The notes: generated from the sequence alone by a model not told the origin. Counted from the stretch's first letter, positions 9,216 to 21,986 are shown. The stretch: DNA of 64,000 bases from Fulvimarina endophytica (GCF_003403015.1 NZ_QURL01000002.1:620001-684000), one strand, 5' to 3'. A program made the numbers and translations.

Positions 9216-9638
9216 TCAGAGATCCAGCGTGGACTTCAGGCGAGCGAGAAGCGAGCGCAATTCCTTCTCGTCCACCTTCTTGGCCGCGTCCTTCGCCGCG
9301 AACCACTCCCGGCGTCTCTCGTCCTGTTCCGGCCACTCGTCGAGGAGGTCGTCCACGGGCATCGGAAAGACGTGGACCCGGCAGGGCATCTTCTTGCGCC
9401 CGTCGATCTTGTCGTAATCGTAGGTTCCGATCGGCTTCTTGACGGTTCGCCCGACGACCCCGCCTTCCTCATAGGCCTCGATCTCCGCCGCACGCCGCAA
9501 CTGCTTGCCGGGCATGGGCCAGCCTTTGGGCAGGACCCAGCGTCCGGTGTCGCGCGAGGTGAGAAGGAGAACCTGAAGTTCGCCGCCCGGCTTGATCCGA
9601 TAGGGAAGTGCTGCTGTCTGTCTGCGGCGTTTGGGCAT
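9216..9638 (-). CDS. Nudix hydrolase with a modified Nudix box
   Basis: Predicted 140-residue protein. The Nudix box spans G39-V61: the metal-binding core E54-x-x-E57-E58 is intact, but the first glutamate position holds K45 and the conserved arginine before the core is I53. The motif WVLPKGWPMPGK is typical of a small Nudix clade common in Rhizobiales. Substrate is unknown; the family hydrolyses nucleoside diphosphates linked to another group. The gene converges on glnE with a 26-base gap and its start region is divergent from the aldose epimerase-like gene 470 bases away. Confidence 0.8.
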   Translation of the reverse strand: MPKRRRQTAALPYRIKPGGELQVLLLTSRDTGRWVLPKGWPMPGKQLRRAAEIEAYEEGGVVGRTVKKPIGTYDYDKIDGRKKMPCRVHVFPMPVDDLLDEWPEQDERRREWFAAKDAAKKVDEKELRSLLARLKSTLDL

Positions 9639-10110
9639 GGCAAATATCGGTCGGGACGACGCTGTTCGGTCGCGAATGGAAAGGTGCCTTGAGATGCCGC
9701 GGCACCGATATGGGCGGAGAGGGGTGGTCCGAAAACCGGTTTTTACCGCGCGACTTGCCCTGCGGCGCTGGGCGCGCGCTGAGAGGCAGGATATCGGAGC
9801 GACGTGACATAATTAAGAAGGTTCATGGAAAGTCTCAATCCCAAATCATTGGCTCGCAACTGAAAAATGACGAAAGCACCGTCCGCTAGCGATCGATCCT
9901 GCCGTTGCGGCATGTTGCGGAAAAGCCGGAGTAGAGTACGCACGTCCCCGGCGCTCGCACGATCGAAAGAGCCGAACCCCGGTGCATGATCTCTCTCCGC
10001 CTGCGCGAAGGGAAGACGTTCGCGATCTGTTGATCGGCCGTGTCGCGATCGCCATTGCGCAGTCGGCGCTTGCGCGTGCCAGATAGAGTCTTTCGCAAGG
10101 TAAGGGCGCG
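9639..10110. other. Gene-free stretch between the Nudix and epimerase genes
   Basis: Divergent intergenic region of 472 bases. It contains one half of the 67-bp repeat described at 10999 and 21981 (the 15-mer TGGTCCGAAAACCGG at 9725-9739) and a locally AT-richer part around 9805-9885 that may hold promoters. I see no convincing gene, tRNA or hairpin of note. Confidence 0.5.
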
Positions 10111-10989
10111 ATGAGTCGGACATTCGAGATCAGAAGCAGCGGTGTCACCGCCGTCGTCAGCCGTGTCGGTGCCGAATTGCGCAGCCTGAAGGGGAAGGAC
10201 GGCCGAGAACTCCTCTGGCAGGCGGGTCCGGAATGGCCGCGTCACTCGCCGGTGCTCTTTCCGGTCGTCGGCCGTCTGGCGGGGGACCGGCTGCTGCACG
10301 AGGGACAGTCCCATACGCTGCAGCAGCACGGTTTCGCACGGGACCTGTCGTTCGACGTGGTGGAGGAGGACGAACGCAGCGTCGCCCTGCGCCTCGTCGA
10401 CAGCGACGAGACGCGCCGGCAGTTTCCCTTCCCGTTCATCCTCGACATCCATGTGGAGGCGATCGGGACGACGTTGTCCGTCCGCACGACCGTAACCAAT
10501 CCCGGCGAGACCATGCTTGCCTGCGGTATCGGGGCCCATCCGGGCTTCCAGTGGCCGCTCGTCGAGGGCATCGAGAAGACCCGGCACCGCATCCTGTTCG
10601 AACGCCAGGAGACGGGGCATGCCCTTGGGGTCGTGGGTGGGCTTCTGGGTGATCCCAGGCCCTTGCCCTTCGACGGATCGACCCTCCCGCTCGACGAGGC
10701 GCTGTTCGCCACCGACGCCATCGTCATGCCCGATGTGCGAAGCCGATCGGTCACCTATCAGGCGCTGAACGAAGAGGGCTTCAGCGAACGCTCGCTGACC
10801 GTCTCCTGGGAGGGCTACAAGGATCTCGGCATCTGGTCGAAGCCCGGAGGCGCCCCCTTCGTCTGCATCGAGCCATGGTATTCCATGGCGAGCCCGGTGA
10901 ACTGGGACGGTGAGTTCCTCGACAAGCCGGGCATACTCAAACTCGTGCCCGGGGACGCGGAGAGTTTCGCCTGGTCCGTTACGGTCTGA
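10111..10989 (+). CDS. Aldose 1-epimerase family protein
   Basis: Predicted 292-residue cytoplasmic protein of the galactose mutarotase fold. Conserved features are HGFARD with H73, IGAHPGF near residue 134 and CIEPWYSM near residue 255, which match the catalytic histidines and glutamate of the LacX-like branch. The branch probably interconverts anomers of a sugar or sugar phosphate, but the substrate is not defined. No sugar-utilisation genes are adjacent. It converges on moaA, with a repeat element in the gap. Confidence 0.85.
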   Translation: MSRTFEIRSSGVTAVVSRVGAELRSLKGKDGRELLWQAGPEWPRHSPVLFPVVGRLAGDRLLHEGQSHTLQQHGFARDLSFDVVEEDERSVALRLVDSDETRRQFPFPFILDIHVEAIGTTLSVRTTVTNPGETMLACGIGAHPGFQWPLVEGIEKTRHRILFERQETGHALGVVGGLLGDPRPLPFDGSTLPLDEALFATDAIVMPDVRSRSVTYQALNEEGFSERSLTVSWEGYKDLGIWSKPGGAPFVCIEPWYSMASPVNWDGEFLDKPGILKLVPGDAESFAWSVTV

Positions 10990-10998
10990 CGGCCGGCT

Positions 10999-11065
10999 CG
11001 GCTCTGGTTTTTTGCTGACGCCTCGGATGGTCCGAAAACCGGGTCCGCTTTTCGGTTCGATGCTG
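10999..11065. repeat. 67-bp imperfect palindromic repeat, copy 1
   Basis: This stretch matches the one at 21981-22047 at about 56 of 67 positions without gaps. The core (GGATGGTCCGAAAACCGG) and the right part (TTTTCGGTTCGATGC) form an imperfect inverted repeat. Similar elements with GGTCCGAAAACCGG cores are, to my knowledge, dispersed through Rhizobiales intergenic regions. Both copies lie between convergent genes, so they may act as transcript ends. Confidence 0.7.
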
Positions 11066-11091
11066 TAGGGCAAAGCGTCCCGGGCGGGCGC

Positions 11092-12210
11092 TCAGCCGCC
11101 CGTGACGCTCATATGCCGCGAGACCGAAGGCGAGCGGGTCGTGCGATCGATGACGAAGTCGTGCCCCTTGGGCTTGTGCGAGATCGCCCTATCGATTTCG
11201 CGGGCGAGCAGTTCGTTGCCTTCCGAGGCGCGGAGCGGCTCGCGCAGGTCGACCGCATCCTCCTGGCCCAGGCACATGAAGAGCGTTCCCGTGCAGGTGA
11301 CGCGCACGCGGTTGCAGCTTTCGCAAAAATTGTGGGTCATCGGCGTGATGAAGCCGAGACGCCCGCCGGTCTCGGCGATATTGACGTATCGTGCGGGGCC
11401 GCCCGTCTTGAAGGGAATGTCCGTCAGGGTCCACCGGCTGGACAGGTCGCGGCGCACCTGGCTCAGGGGCAGGTAGCGATCGGTCCGGTCCTCGTCGATC
11501 TCGCCCATCGGCATGGTCTCGATGAGGGTCATGTCCATGCCGCGCGAATGGGCCCATTCGATCATCGCGGGGATTTCGTCCTCGTTGAAATCCTTGAGGG
11601 CAACGGCGTTCAGCTTGACGTGAAGCCCGGCATCCTGGGCGGCGTCGATGCCCTCCATCACCTTCTTGAGTTCGCCCCAGCGCGTGATCTGGCGGAACTT
11701 GTCGGCATCGAGCGTATCGATCGAGACGTTGAGGCGCCGCACGCCCGCATCGGCGAGTTCGCCCGCGAAGCGTTTCAGCTGCGAGCCGTTCGTCGTCAGC
11801 GTCAGCTCCTCCAGCGCGCCGGTCTCCAGATGGCGCGACAGGGAGCGGATGAGATACATGATGTTCTTGCGGACCAGCGGCTCGCCGCCCGTCAGCCTCA
11901 GCTTCCTGACGCCCTTGGCGATGAAGGTGGAGGACAGCCGGTCGAGCTCCTCCAGCGTCAGGAGATCGCGCTTGGGCAGGAACTCCATGTCTTCGGCCAT
12001 GCAGTAGACGCAGCGGAAATCGCAGCGATCGGTCACCGAGACCCGCAGATAGCTGATATGGCGACCGAACGGATCGACCATCTCCGAGGTTTCGGCACCC
12101 GACTGAGGGACCGTGCCGGACCGCGCGCCGGCCGGCCGCACCTCGATCGCGTCGGCAGGAGGCCGGAAGGACGGAATGCCGTCCTGCTTGAAGAGCGTCG
12201 TCTTGGTCAT
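11092..12210 (-). CDS. moaA: GTP 3',8-cyclase MoaA (molybdenum cofactor biosynthesis)
   Basis: Predicted 372-residue radical-SAM enzyme that converts GTP to 3',8-cyclo-7,8-dihydro-GTP, the first step of molybdopterin synthesis, together with MoaC. The radical-SAM [4Fe-4S] cluster cysteines are C63, C67 and C70 (in CDFRCVYC). The second cluster is formed near residues 300-315 ([15 protein letters not shown]). The C-terminal GG tail needed for catalysis is present. The first 43 residues have no family counterpart that I recognise; an internal ATG at 12081 would begin directly at [13 protein letters not shown] and is a possible true start. No other moa gene is in the window. Confidence 0.95.
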   Translation of the reverse strand: MTKTTLFKQDGIPSFRPPADAIEVRPAGARSGTVPQSGAETSEMVDPFGRHISYLRVSVTDRCDFRCVYCMAEDMEFLPKRDLLTLEELDRLSSTFIAKGVRKLRLTGGEPLVRKNIMYLIRSLSRHLETGALEELTLTTNGSQLKRFAGELADAGVRRLNVSIDTLDADKFRQITRWGELKKVMEGIDAAQDAGLHVKLNAVALKDFNEDEIPAMIEWAHSRGMDMTLIETMPMGEIDEDRTDRYLPLSQVRRDLSSRWTLTDIPFKTGGPARYVNIAETGGRLGFITPMTHNFCESCNRVRVTCTGTLFMCLGQEDAVDLREPLRASEGNELLAREIDRAISHKPKGHDFVIDRTTRSPSVSRHMSVTGG

Positions 12211-12445
12211 CGGCGAATGATATCAGACGGATGCCGCGATGACATCCGCAAGCCTTTTCGAATGGTTCGATCCTCGAATGTGGAAGCGCGATCGGGTCCG
12301 GTCAAGCGTGGTCCCCGTCTGCCGGAGGCTGGAATGCCTCGCTTCGGCCTGCGACGCCTTGTTCTTTCGTCCCGCCGTCCTCAATCTTCCGGTTCCAGCG
12401 CAGCGGCCGGAGCCGGTGCGCTCGCCATCAGGACAGGAGACGCCG

Positions 12446-12811
12446 ATGATCGCCCGCCAGACCCCGCCCAGCGAGATCCGGATCTCGAAGGACAGGCGTG
12501 GCATGACCCTCACTTGGCCCGGCGAGGGTTCGAGCGAGTTGCCTGCGGAATATCTGCGCGTCCATTCGCCCTCCGCCGAGGTTCGCGGGCACAGCGAGGC
12601 GGAGCGCAAGACGCAGTTCGGGAAGCGCGATGTGGCGATCACCAACGTCCAGCCCGTCGGCAATTACGCGATCAAGATCACGTTCTCGGACGGACACGAT
12701 ACCGGCCTTTATTCCTGGGTCTATCTCGCCGAACTCGGCCGCGAAAAGGACGAGAAATGGGCCACCTATCTGAAGGAGCTCGACGAGAAGGGCCTTTCCC
12801 GCGACGCCTGA
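12446..12811 (+). CDS. DUF971 (GBBH-like N-terminal domain) protein
   Basis: Predicted 121-residue protein made almost entirely of one DUF971 domain: the segment PAEYLRVHSPSAEVRGH and the end motif GLYSWVYLAELG are typical. The same domain occurs at the N-terminus of gamma-butyrobetaine hydroxylase, and stand-alone versions are linked to iron-sulfur or cofactor handling in other bacteria, though the role here is unknown. The ATG is preceded by GGAGA five bases upstream. The gene shares a convergent terminator with the HAD gene. Confidence 0.88.
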   Translation: MIARQTPPSEIRISKDRRGMTLTWPGEGSSELPAEYLRVHSPSAEVRGHSEAERKTQFGKRDVAITNVQPVGNYAIKITFSDGHDTGLYSWVYLAELGREKDEKWATYLKELDEKGLSRDA

Positions 12812-12822
12812 CGGGAAGGGCC
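12791..12822. terminator. Bidirectional terminator between DUF971 and HAD genes
   Basis: GGCCTTTCCCG (12791-12801) pairs with CGGGAAGGGCC (12812-12822) with one G-U pair and a 10-base loop. It overlaps the end of the DUF971 coding region and lies just after the HAD gene stop on the other strand. Confidence 0.5.
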
Positions 12823-12828
12823 GGGCGC

Positions 12829-13524
12829 TCAGATCTCGTCGAATTCGGACAGGGCTTCCACCGTCGCGGGAAGGTCGCTCAGGCGGTTGATGACGGTCGT
12901 CGCGCCCGCTTCCGCCAGGGCTTCGGCATGGCCCGGATAGCTGTGGCTCGCCCCCGTGAAGCCGACGACGCGGCAGCCGGCGGCGCTCGCCGCCGCAACG
13001 CCGTGAACCGAGTCCTCCACGACGAAGGTCTCCGATGGTGAGACGCCGAAGGTCTTGCAGGCATGGAGGAAGACGTCTGGCGCTGGCTTGCCCTTCTTGG
13101 TGCCGACCTCGCCCGCCGAAAAGACGTGGGGCGTGAAATAGTCCCACAGGCCCACATGATCGAGTTCGAGCTCGAGCCGCTTCGACGACGAGTTCGAGCA
13201 GATGCAGTAGGGAACGCCGCGCGCCGCGAAGGCTTCGACCGCCTCGCGCACGCCGGGCAGTTCCTCGACCTCCTCGGCGAGCCTCCGGTCGACCTCCGCG
13301 TCCGAGCGGTCGATGAGGCTCGCGGAGATCGGCTGGCCTGATTCCTCGCTGATGCGTTCGAGGATCATCGGAAAGGTGAGGCCGGCGAACCGGCTTGCCA
13401 GGTCCTCCGCACTCATCTCGATCCCGTATTCGGCGATCAGCTTGGCCTGCACGTCGGCGGCGATGATCTCGCTGTCGACGAGGACGCCGTCGCAATCGAA
13501 GATCATCAGCTTGGGCATGGACAT
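12829..13524 (-). CDS. HAD-superfamily phosphatase (beta-phosphoglucomutase/phosphoglycolate phosphatase-like)
   Basis: Predicted 231-residue hydrolase. All four HAD motifs are present: DCDGVLVDS (nucleophile and acid aspartates), CSNSS (motif II), KKGKPAPD (lysine) and VVEDSVHG (motif IV acids). A helical cap lies between motif I and II, placing it in subfamily IA. It probably dephosphorylates a small sugar phosphate; which one is not visible. I use the ATG at 13524, preceded by GGGGAG; a further ATG at 13518 and an upstream one at 13545 are alternatives. Confidence 0.88.
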   Translation of the reverse strand: MSMPKLMIFDCDGVLVDSEIIAADVQAKLIAEYGIEMSAEDLASRFAGLTFPMILERISEESGQPISASLIDRSDAEVDRRLAEEVEELPGVREAVEAFAARGVPYCICSNSSSKRLELELDHVGLWDYFTPHVFSAGEVGTKKGKPAPDVFLHACKTFGVSPSETFVVEDSVHGVAAASAAGCRVVGFTGASHSYPGHAEALAEAGATTVINRLSDLPATVEALSEFDEI

Positions 13525-13673
13525 GGGCTCGGCTCCCCGGATCAAGGTTCGGCAGTGCCGCGCTTAGACGGCGGCGGGCTTTCGCGCTGCGGTACCATGC
13601 GAGGACCCGTGCGGCAAAGCGCGGAAGGCAGGGCGACGCCGGATAATTTATCGGCCGCTTTCACCTCCTGTTT

Positions 13674-14878
<1,205 letters not shown>

Positions 14879-14957
14879 CACCGGCTCCCGCACGAGGGGG
14901 CACGCGGCCATCGCGGACCCTTCGAGCGCGACCACCCCCGCCGGGCAGCCGGCGGGT

Positions 14958-16226
14958 TCAACGCCCCGACCACCGTGCGGAGGTTCGCCTCGTCCGGCGT
15001 TCGAGGCGCGCCGGGCGCGTTGTCCCCGACCGGCCTGCGTCCTCGAAGACGGGCTCGTCCGACGTCCCATCCTCCGTCGTCGCCAAAACGGCTCGGGCTT
15101 CGCGCCCGGGCCGTTTCGCGTGCCGGGTTCCGCCAGCCTTTGCCGCTGTCCCGCCGCCTTCGCCGCTGGCCTCGGCGAGAGCCACCACCTTGCGCATGAG
15201 CGTCGAAAGGCCCTGCTCGTCCATGGCGTCGGGAAGGGCCCACCAGCCGTCCGTGGCTGGCGTCTCCTCGATCTTGGCATGGAAGACGTCGAGGATAAGC
15301 CTGAAATGGGTGAAGCCGTGCTCGATCTCACCGACAGGTCGCCAGGCAGCAGGGAAGGGCGCGCAGGCGGCGCCGGTGCCGCCGTCGCTTCGCGCGGACC
15401 AATCGGTGGACGGCGCCTCGCTCATGCCGCCGAGCATGCCCGATGCGGGCCGTCGTCGCAGCCAGATCGCGCCGTCGCGGCTGCGCCGTGCCACATAGGC
15501 CGCACCGCGCCGCGTGGGGACGGGTTTCTTTGCGGCCTTCACGGGATAGCGGGTTTGATCGCCGGCGCTCGCGGCCTCGCAGGCGTTTGTCAGTGGGCAG
15601 AGGAGGCAGGAGGGCGAGCGCGGCGTACAGATCGTGGCGCCGAGATCCATCATCGCCTGAGCGAAGTCGCCGGGCCTGCCTGCCGGCGTCATTTCCGCGA
15701 CCCGTGTTCGGATCTCGCTCTTCGCCTTCGGAAGCGGCGTCGCGATGCGAAAGAGGCGCGTGACGACCCGTTCGATATTGCCGTCGACCACCGGCGCAGC
15801 CTCGTCGAAGGCGATGGCGGCGATCGCGGCCGAGGTATAATCACCGATGCCGGAAAGGGTCTTCAGTTCGGCCGCGGTGCCTGGAAAGCGTCCGCCGTGA
15901 TCACCCGTGACGGCCCGGGCGCAGGCATGGAGATTGCGCGCCCGGCTATAGTAACCGAGCCCCGCCCACTGCGCCATGATCTCGCTCTCGTCGGCAGCGG
16001 CCAGCGCCTCGACGCCCGGCCAGCGATTGACGAAACGCTCGAAAAAGGGTTTCACCGCCGCGACGGTCGTCTGCTGCAGCATGATCTCCGACAGCCAGAC
16101 GCGGTAGGGGTCCGGCCGCTCGCCCGCCTTGCGCGCGGAAGGTCCGATCCGCCAGGGAAGTTCGCGCGCATGCCTGTCGTACCAGGCCAGAAGGGCGTCG
16201 GAGATCGGTTCTGCGGTGGCCGTCAT
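14958..16226 (-). CDS. mutY: Adenine DNA glycosylase MutY with long basic C-terminal tail
   Basis: Predicted 422-residue base-excision enzyme that removes adenine mispaired with 8-oxoguanine. It has the helix-hairpin-helix motif (LSGIGDYTSAAI), the catalytic region with VDGNIERV, the [4Fe-4S] loop C-x6-C-x2-C-x5-C (CTPRSPSCLLCPLTNAC), and the C-terminal Nudix-like domain that reads 8-oxoguanine. After that domain an extra tail of about 65 residues rich in Arg, Gly, Thr and Ala follows; most MutY proteins stop near 360 residues. The tail may be a genuine extension or read-through into noncoding DNA after loss of an earlier stop. The start is the ATG before TATAEPISDALLAWYD. Confidence 0.93.
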   Translation of the reverse strand: MTATAEPISDALLAWYDRHARELPWRIGPSARKAGERPDPYRVWLSEIMLQQTTVAAVKPFFERFVNRWPGVEALAAADESEIMAQWAGLGYYSRARNLHACARAVTGDHGGRFPGTAAELKTLSGIGDYTSAAIAAIAFDEAAPVVDGNIERVVTRLFRIATPLPKAKSEIRTRVAEMTPAGRPGDFAQAMMDLGATICTPRSPSCLLCPLTNACEAASAGDQTRYPVKAAKKPVPTRRGAAYVARRSRDGAIWLRRRPASGMLGGMSEAPSTDWSARSDGGTGAACAPFPAAWRPVGEIEHGFTHFRLILDVFHAKIEETPATDGWWALPDAMDEQGLSTLMRKVVALAEASGEGGGTAAKAGGTRHAKRPGREARAVLATTEDGTSDEPVFEDAGRSGTTRPARLERRTRRTSARWSGR

Positions 16227-16338
16227 CGGGACGCTTTCGAGGATCGAAGATTTGCCGTTTGAAGATCGACCGAAAGACGGCCGGCGCAAGGGACCAGTGG
16301 CCGCTTTGTACCGGCTTTGCAATCCGCCCGCCGAGGGG

Positions 16339-17592
16339 ATGGCCGAGCGAAATCCCAATGCGATCGCCCTCAGTTTCGCGCTCGTACCCATTGCGGGGTC
16401 GCTCGCCGGGTTCGTCTACGTTCTCCTCGTCTGCTGGGCCGCCATCTCGCTCGTGGTCGGCCGCCTGAAATGGCGCTCGTTCGGCGCGGCCGCGCCGATC
16501 CTGTGGAGCCACGTCGCCTTCTTCGCGGTGCTCTTCCTCGTCGACCTCATCAAGGCGGACCCTGTCGTCGCGCTGCGCGAGGCCGGTCTGCGCCTCTTCT
16601 TCCTGATGCCGCTGATCGCGGTGCACCGGGTTGCGATCTCCGATCCGAGGCGGGTCTTCGATGCGGTGTTCAAGGGCGCCGTGATCGGCGGGTTGCTGGT
16701 GCCGGTCGTCGCCTTCGGCCAGATGATCGTCACCGGTGAGCCGCGCGCGGCTGGCCTTGCAGGCAATGCCGGCCCGTTCTCGATCGTCTGCCTCCTGACG
16801 GCAGGCCTAGCGGCGCTCGCATTGGAGGGGCGGCGGACGCCGATCTTCAACGCGCTCGCATTGCTTGCCACCGCCGGGGCCTCGCTCGGCGTGGTTCTCA
16901 GCGGCATGCGCGGCGCCTGGCCCGCACTGTTCATCGTGCTTGCACTGGTTCTCTGGTTCCGGCGCGGCGAGATCGCGTCCAGCTGGCGCGGATCGAGCCT
17001 TCGGCGGCGTCTGATGGTCGCTCTCTCGGGGCTCGCGGTTCTCGCCGCCGTCGTCGTCACCGGCTATGGCGTCGCACTCGATCGCATAGCCCAGTTCGTG
17101 ACCGATTTCCGGCAACTCGCAACGGATGCCGATATCGCCTCCTCGCTGAGCCTGCGGGCGGAAATGTATCAGGCGGGCGTCGAGGCCTATCTCGACGCGC
17201 CGCTGATTGGCGTCGGCAAACCGGGTCTCTGGGATGCCCTGAAGCCTCATCTCGGCGCGGCTTTCGACGGCAGCTACGGCTTCTCGCACCTTCACAACAT
17301 CTTCCTGACGGTCGGCGTTCAGGCCGGTCTCCTCGGTCTTCTCGCCCTCGTCGCGATGCTCTCGGCTCCGATCCTCTGCGCCTATCGCACGCGCATGCGG
17401 CCCGCCGGGCGCGTGCGTCTCGCCGCAGCTCTCGTCCTGGTGATCGCCTATCTCGTCCCCGGCCTTACCAACATCATGTTCTTCCACGACATTCTCGATG
17501 CGGTCTGGGCGCTCTCGATCTGGACCATCGCGGGGACGATCATGTCCGAGGATCGTGATATCGGCGTCGATCCGCAAGAGGCGCGGGCATGA
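16339..17592 (+). CDS. O-antigen ligase/polymerase family membrane protein (Wzy_C-like)
   Basis: Predicted 417-residue protein with about ten to twelve hydrophobic helices. The family signature appears in the long periplasmic loop: RAEMYQAGVEAYLDAPLIGVG and, later, FSHLHNIFLTVGVQAGLLG, with the histidine/asparagine motif typical of WaaL/Wzy_C ligases. Such proteins join or polymerise surface glycans; no glycan cluster is nearby. The ATG has AGGGG upstream. The last codon overlaps the start of the DUF721 gene (ATGA), so the two are likely co-translated. It separates mutY from the DUF721 gene, which I recall as near neighbours in relatives. Confidence 0.8.
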   Translation: MAERNPNAIALSFALVPIAGSLAGFVYVLLVCWAAISLVVGRLKWRSFGAAAPILWSHVAFFAVLFLVDLIKADPVVALREAGLRLFFLMPLIAVHRVAISDPRRVFDAVFKGAVIGGLLVPVVAFGQMIVTGEPRAAGLAGNAGPFSIVCLLTAGLAALALEGRRTPIFNALALLATAGASLGVVLSGMRGAWPALFIVLALVLWFRRGEIASSWRGSSLRRRLMVALSGLAVLAAVVVTGYGVALDRIAQFVTDFRQLATDADIASSLSLRAEMYQAGVEAYLDAPLIGVGKPGLWDALKPHLGAAFDGSYGFSHLHNIFLTVGVQAGLLGLLALVAMLSAPILCAYRTRMRPAGRVRLAAALVLVIAYLVPGLTNIMFFHDILDAVWALSIWTIAGTIMSEDRDIGVDPQEARA

Positions 17593-18101
17593 TCGACAAG
17601 CGCGGCAAGCGACCGCCCGTCCGGTCGCTTTCGGACATCGCGGCACGGCTCGTCGATCCCGTTCTGCGCAAGAAGAGCGGCATGACGGCCGAACTCGCTG
17701 TCGCCTGGCCGCAGATCGTCGGCCCGCGCCTCGAAGGCCAGACGCGGCCGCTTGAATTCCGCTGGCCGCCGAGGCGCGGCGAGGACGATCCGTTCGAGCC
17801 GGCGACGCTCGTCATCGGCGCCGAGCCGGTGGCCGCGCTTCGCCTGCAGCATCAGACCTCCGAACTCATCCAGCGCATCAACCGGCTCTACGGCTTTCCG
17901 GCGGTCGCCCGGATCAAGATCACTCAGATGCCGGTCATGGAGACCGGGCGCAGCAACAAGCCGCCCGCGCGGCCCTTGAACGCTGCTGACCGGGAGCGGA
18001 TCGAGGCGATGGTCGGCCATATCGAGGACGAGGCGTTGAAGGCGCGCCTCAAGGCGTTCGCCGAGGCCACGTTGTCGCGGGCGGACAGGAAGCGCGACTG
18101 A
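17589..18101 (+). CDS. DUF721 protein, DciA-like
   Basis: Predicted 170-residue protein with a DUF721 domain (about 12-110; LVDPVLRKKSGM and the WPQIVGPRL segment). DUF721 proteins related to DciA act as loaders or partners of the replicative helicase DnaB in bacteria that lack DnaC/DnaI. Rhizobiales versions are often found near mutY and a DsbA-like gene, as here. The start ATG overlaps the previous stop codon (ATGA). Whether it is the functional helicase loader is inference from family. Confidence 0.82.
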   Translation: MIDKRGKRPPVRSLSDIAARLVDPVLRKKSGMTAELAVAWPQIVGPRLEGQTRPLEFRWPPRRGEDDPFEPATLVIGAEPVAALRLQHQTSELIQRINRLYGFPAVARIKITQMPVMETGRSNKPPARPLNAADRERIEAMVGHIEDEALKARLKAFAEATLSRADRKRD

Positions 18102-18231
18102 GTTCGCCTCGGCCCGTGCCGCACATGACGCAATTGTAAGGTCGCCGGGATATCGCCCCCGGTAGGAAACCCGGCGATTGTCCGGTAGAACTCGCCTCAA
18201 CCCATGTTTCTCAGACGGAGGTCCCGAACCC

Positions 18232-19086
18232 GTGGTCCGTAACATTCGCTCTTCTGCCCGCCTCGCGGCCATCGCCCTTGCCGGCGCCAGCATGCTGACG
18301 CTCGCCGCCTGCAACGACGAAAACAGCGCCGCCAACGCCATCGTGCAGCCGGATGCGGGGCAGGTCGATTCCTCGTCGAGCGGTTCGGCCGGGGCGTCCT
18401 CGTCGTCCTCCTCGTCTTCGGCGACCACCGACAATGCAGCCGGGGCGCAGAGCGCGCAGTCCGCCCCTGCCGATGCAGGCACCGCGCCGGCCCTCACGCC
18501 TGCAGCCGAGCCGCCGGAGTCCTCGGGCAGCGTCAACGTCGCCGATCTGATGGCCGAGCAGCCGCTGCCGGACGTCGTGCAGGGCGACCCGAACGCGCCG
18601 GTGACGATCGTCGAATACGCCTCCATGACCTGCGGCCACTGCGCCGACTTCCACGAGAACAGCTATCCGGCGATCAAGAAGGCCTACGTGGATACCGGCA
18701 AGGCCAAGCTGATCCTGCGCGAATTCCCGTTCGATCCGGTCTCGCTCGCCGCCTTCATGCTGGCCCGCTGCACCGGCGACGACGCCAAGCGCACCGCGAT
18801 GGTGGATGTCCTGTTCGACCAGCAGAACACCTGGGCGCGGGCCGAAAGCCCTTCGGCGGAGCTTCTCAAGATCGCCCGCATGGCCGGCATGAGCCAGGAC
18901 GAATTCGTCGCCTGCCTCGACAATCGCGAATTGCAGCAGCAGATCGTCGACGTCCAGAAGGCCGGCCAGAACGATTTCGGCGTCGATGCCACGCCGACCT
19001 TCTTCATCAACGGCACGAAATATGCCGGCTCCATGAGCCCGGAGAAGATGGCCGCCGCGATCGAGGCCGCTTCGCCCTCGAACTGA
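18232..19086 (+). CDS. DsbA-like thioredoxin-fold lipoprotein with serine-rich linker
   Basis: Predicted 284-residue exported thiol-disulfide oxidoreductase. The GTG start has a strong ribosome site (CGGAGGT, 9 bases upstream). The signal peptide ends in a lipobox LAAC with C27, so it is probably a lipoprotein. Residues 28-105 are low complexity, including a serine run at 47-62. The DsbA/2-Cys fold follows, with CGHC at C133-C136, the inserted helical domain, and the cis-proline segment VDATPTFFING. It likely oxidises or isomerises disulfides in the periplasm. Neighbour order mutY - DUF721 - DsbA-like matches other Rhizobiales except for the inserted O-antigen-ligase gene. Confidence 0.9.
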   Translation: MVRNIRSSARLAAIALAGASMLTLAACNDENSAANAIVQPDAGQVDSSSSGSAGASSSSSSSSATTDNAAGAQSAQSAPADAGTAPALTPAAEPPESSGSVNVADLMAEQPLPDVVQGDPNAPVTIVEYASMTCGHCADFHENSYPAIKKAYVDTGKAKLILREFPFDPVSLAAFMLARCTGDDAKRTAMVDVLFDQQNTWARAESPSAELLKIARMAGMSQDEFVACLDNRELQQQIVDVQKAGQNDFGVDATPTFFINGTKYAGSMSPEKMAAAIEAASPSN

Positions 19087-19094
19087 TCTTCGCT

Positions 19095-19121
19095 GGCCGG
19101 GCGGTCGAACACCGCCCGGCC
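19095..19121 (+). terminator. Hairpin after the DsbA-like gene
   Basis: GGCCGGGCGGT pairs perfectly with ACCGCCCGGCC around a 5-base loop (CGAAC), 9 bases after the stop codon. No T run follows. Confidence 0.5.
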
Positions 19122-19256
19122 GGGTCCACCCATGAGAGCCCGGTTCTTTGCGAGCGCGGCGATGGAAGAATCCGTCGCCGCGCTCTTGGTGTTGCGGCGA
19201 GGGCGCGCTAAACGCTGAAACAGTTACGTTTCCGGAAGTCGCAAAACCTCGGTCCG

Positions 19257-21923
<2,667 letters not shown>

Positions 21924-21946
21924 TCGCTTGGCGCCGGACCTTGATT

Positions 21947-21986
21947 GGAGCCTCGGACCGGATTTGAGGATCGGGTCCGAGGCTCC
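21947..21986 (+). terminator. Perfect 13-bp hairpin after ppdK
   Basis: GGAGCCTCGGACC (21947-21959) pairs perfectly with GGTCCGAGGCTCC (21974-21986) around a 14-base loop, 24 bases after the ppdK stop. Its right end overlaps the first bases of the adjacent 67-bp repeat. It probably ends ppdK transcription. Confidence 0.65.

Noticed and set aside
9608..9889. Possible 93-codon gene on the plus strand in the Nudix-epimerase gap
   Set aside because: It overlaps the start of the Nudix gene on the other strand, lacks a ribosome site and has no recognisable domain.
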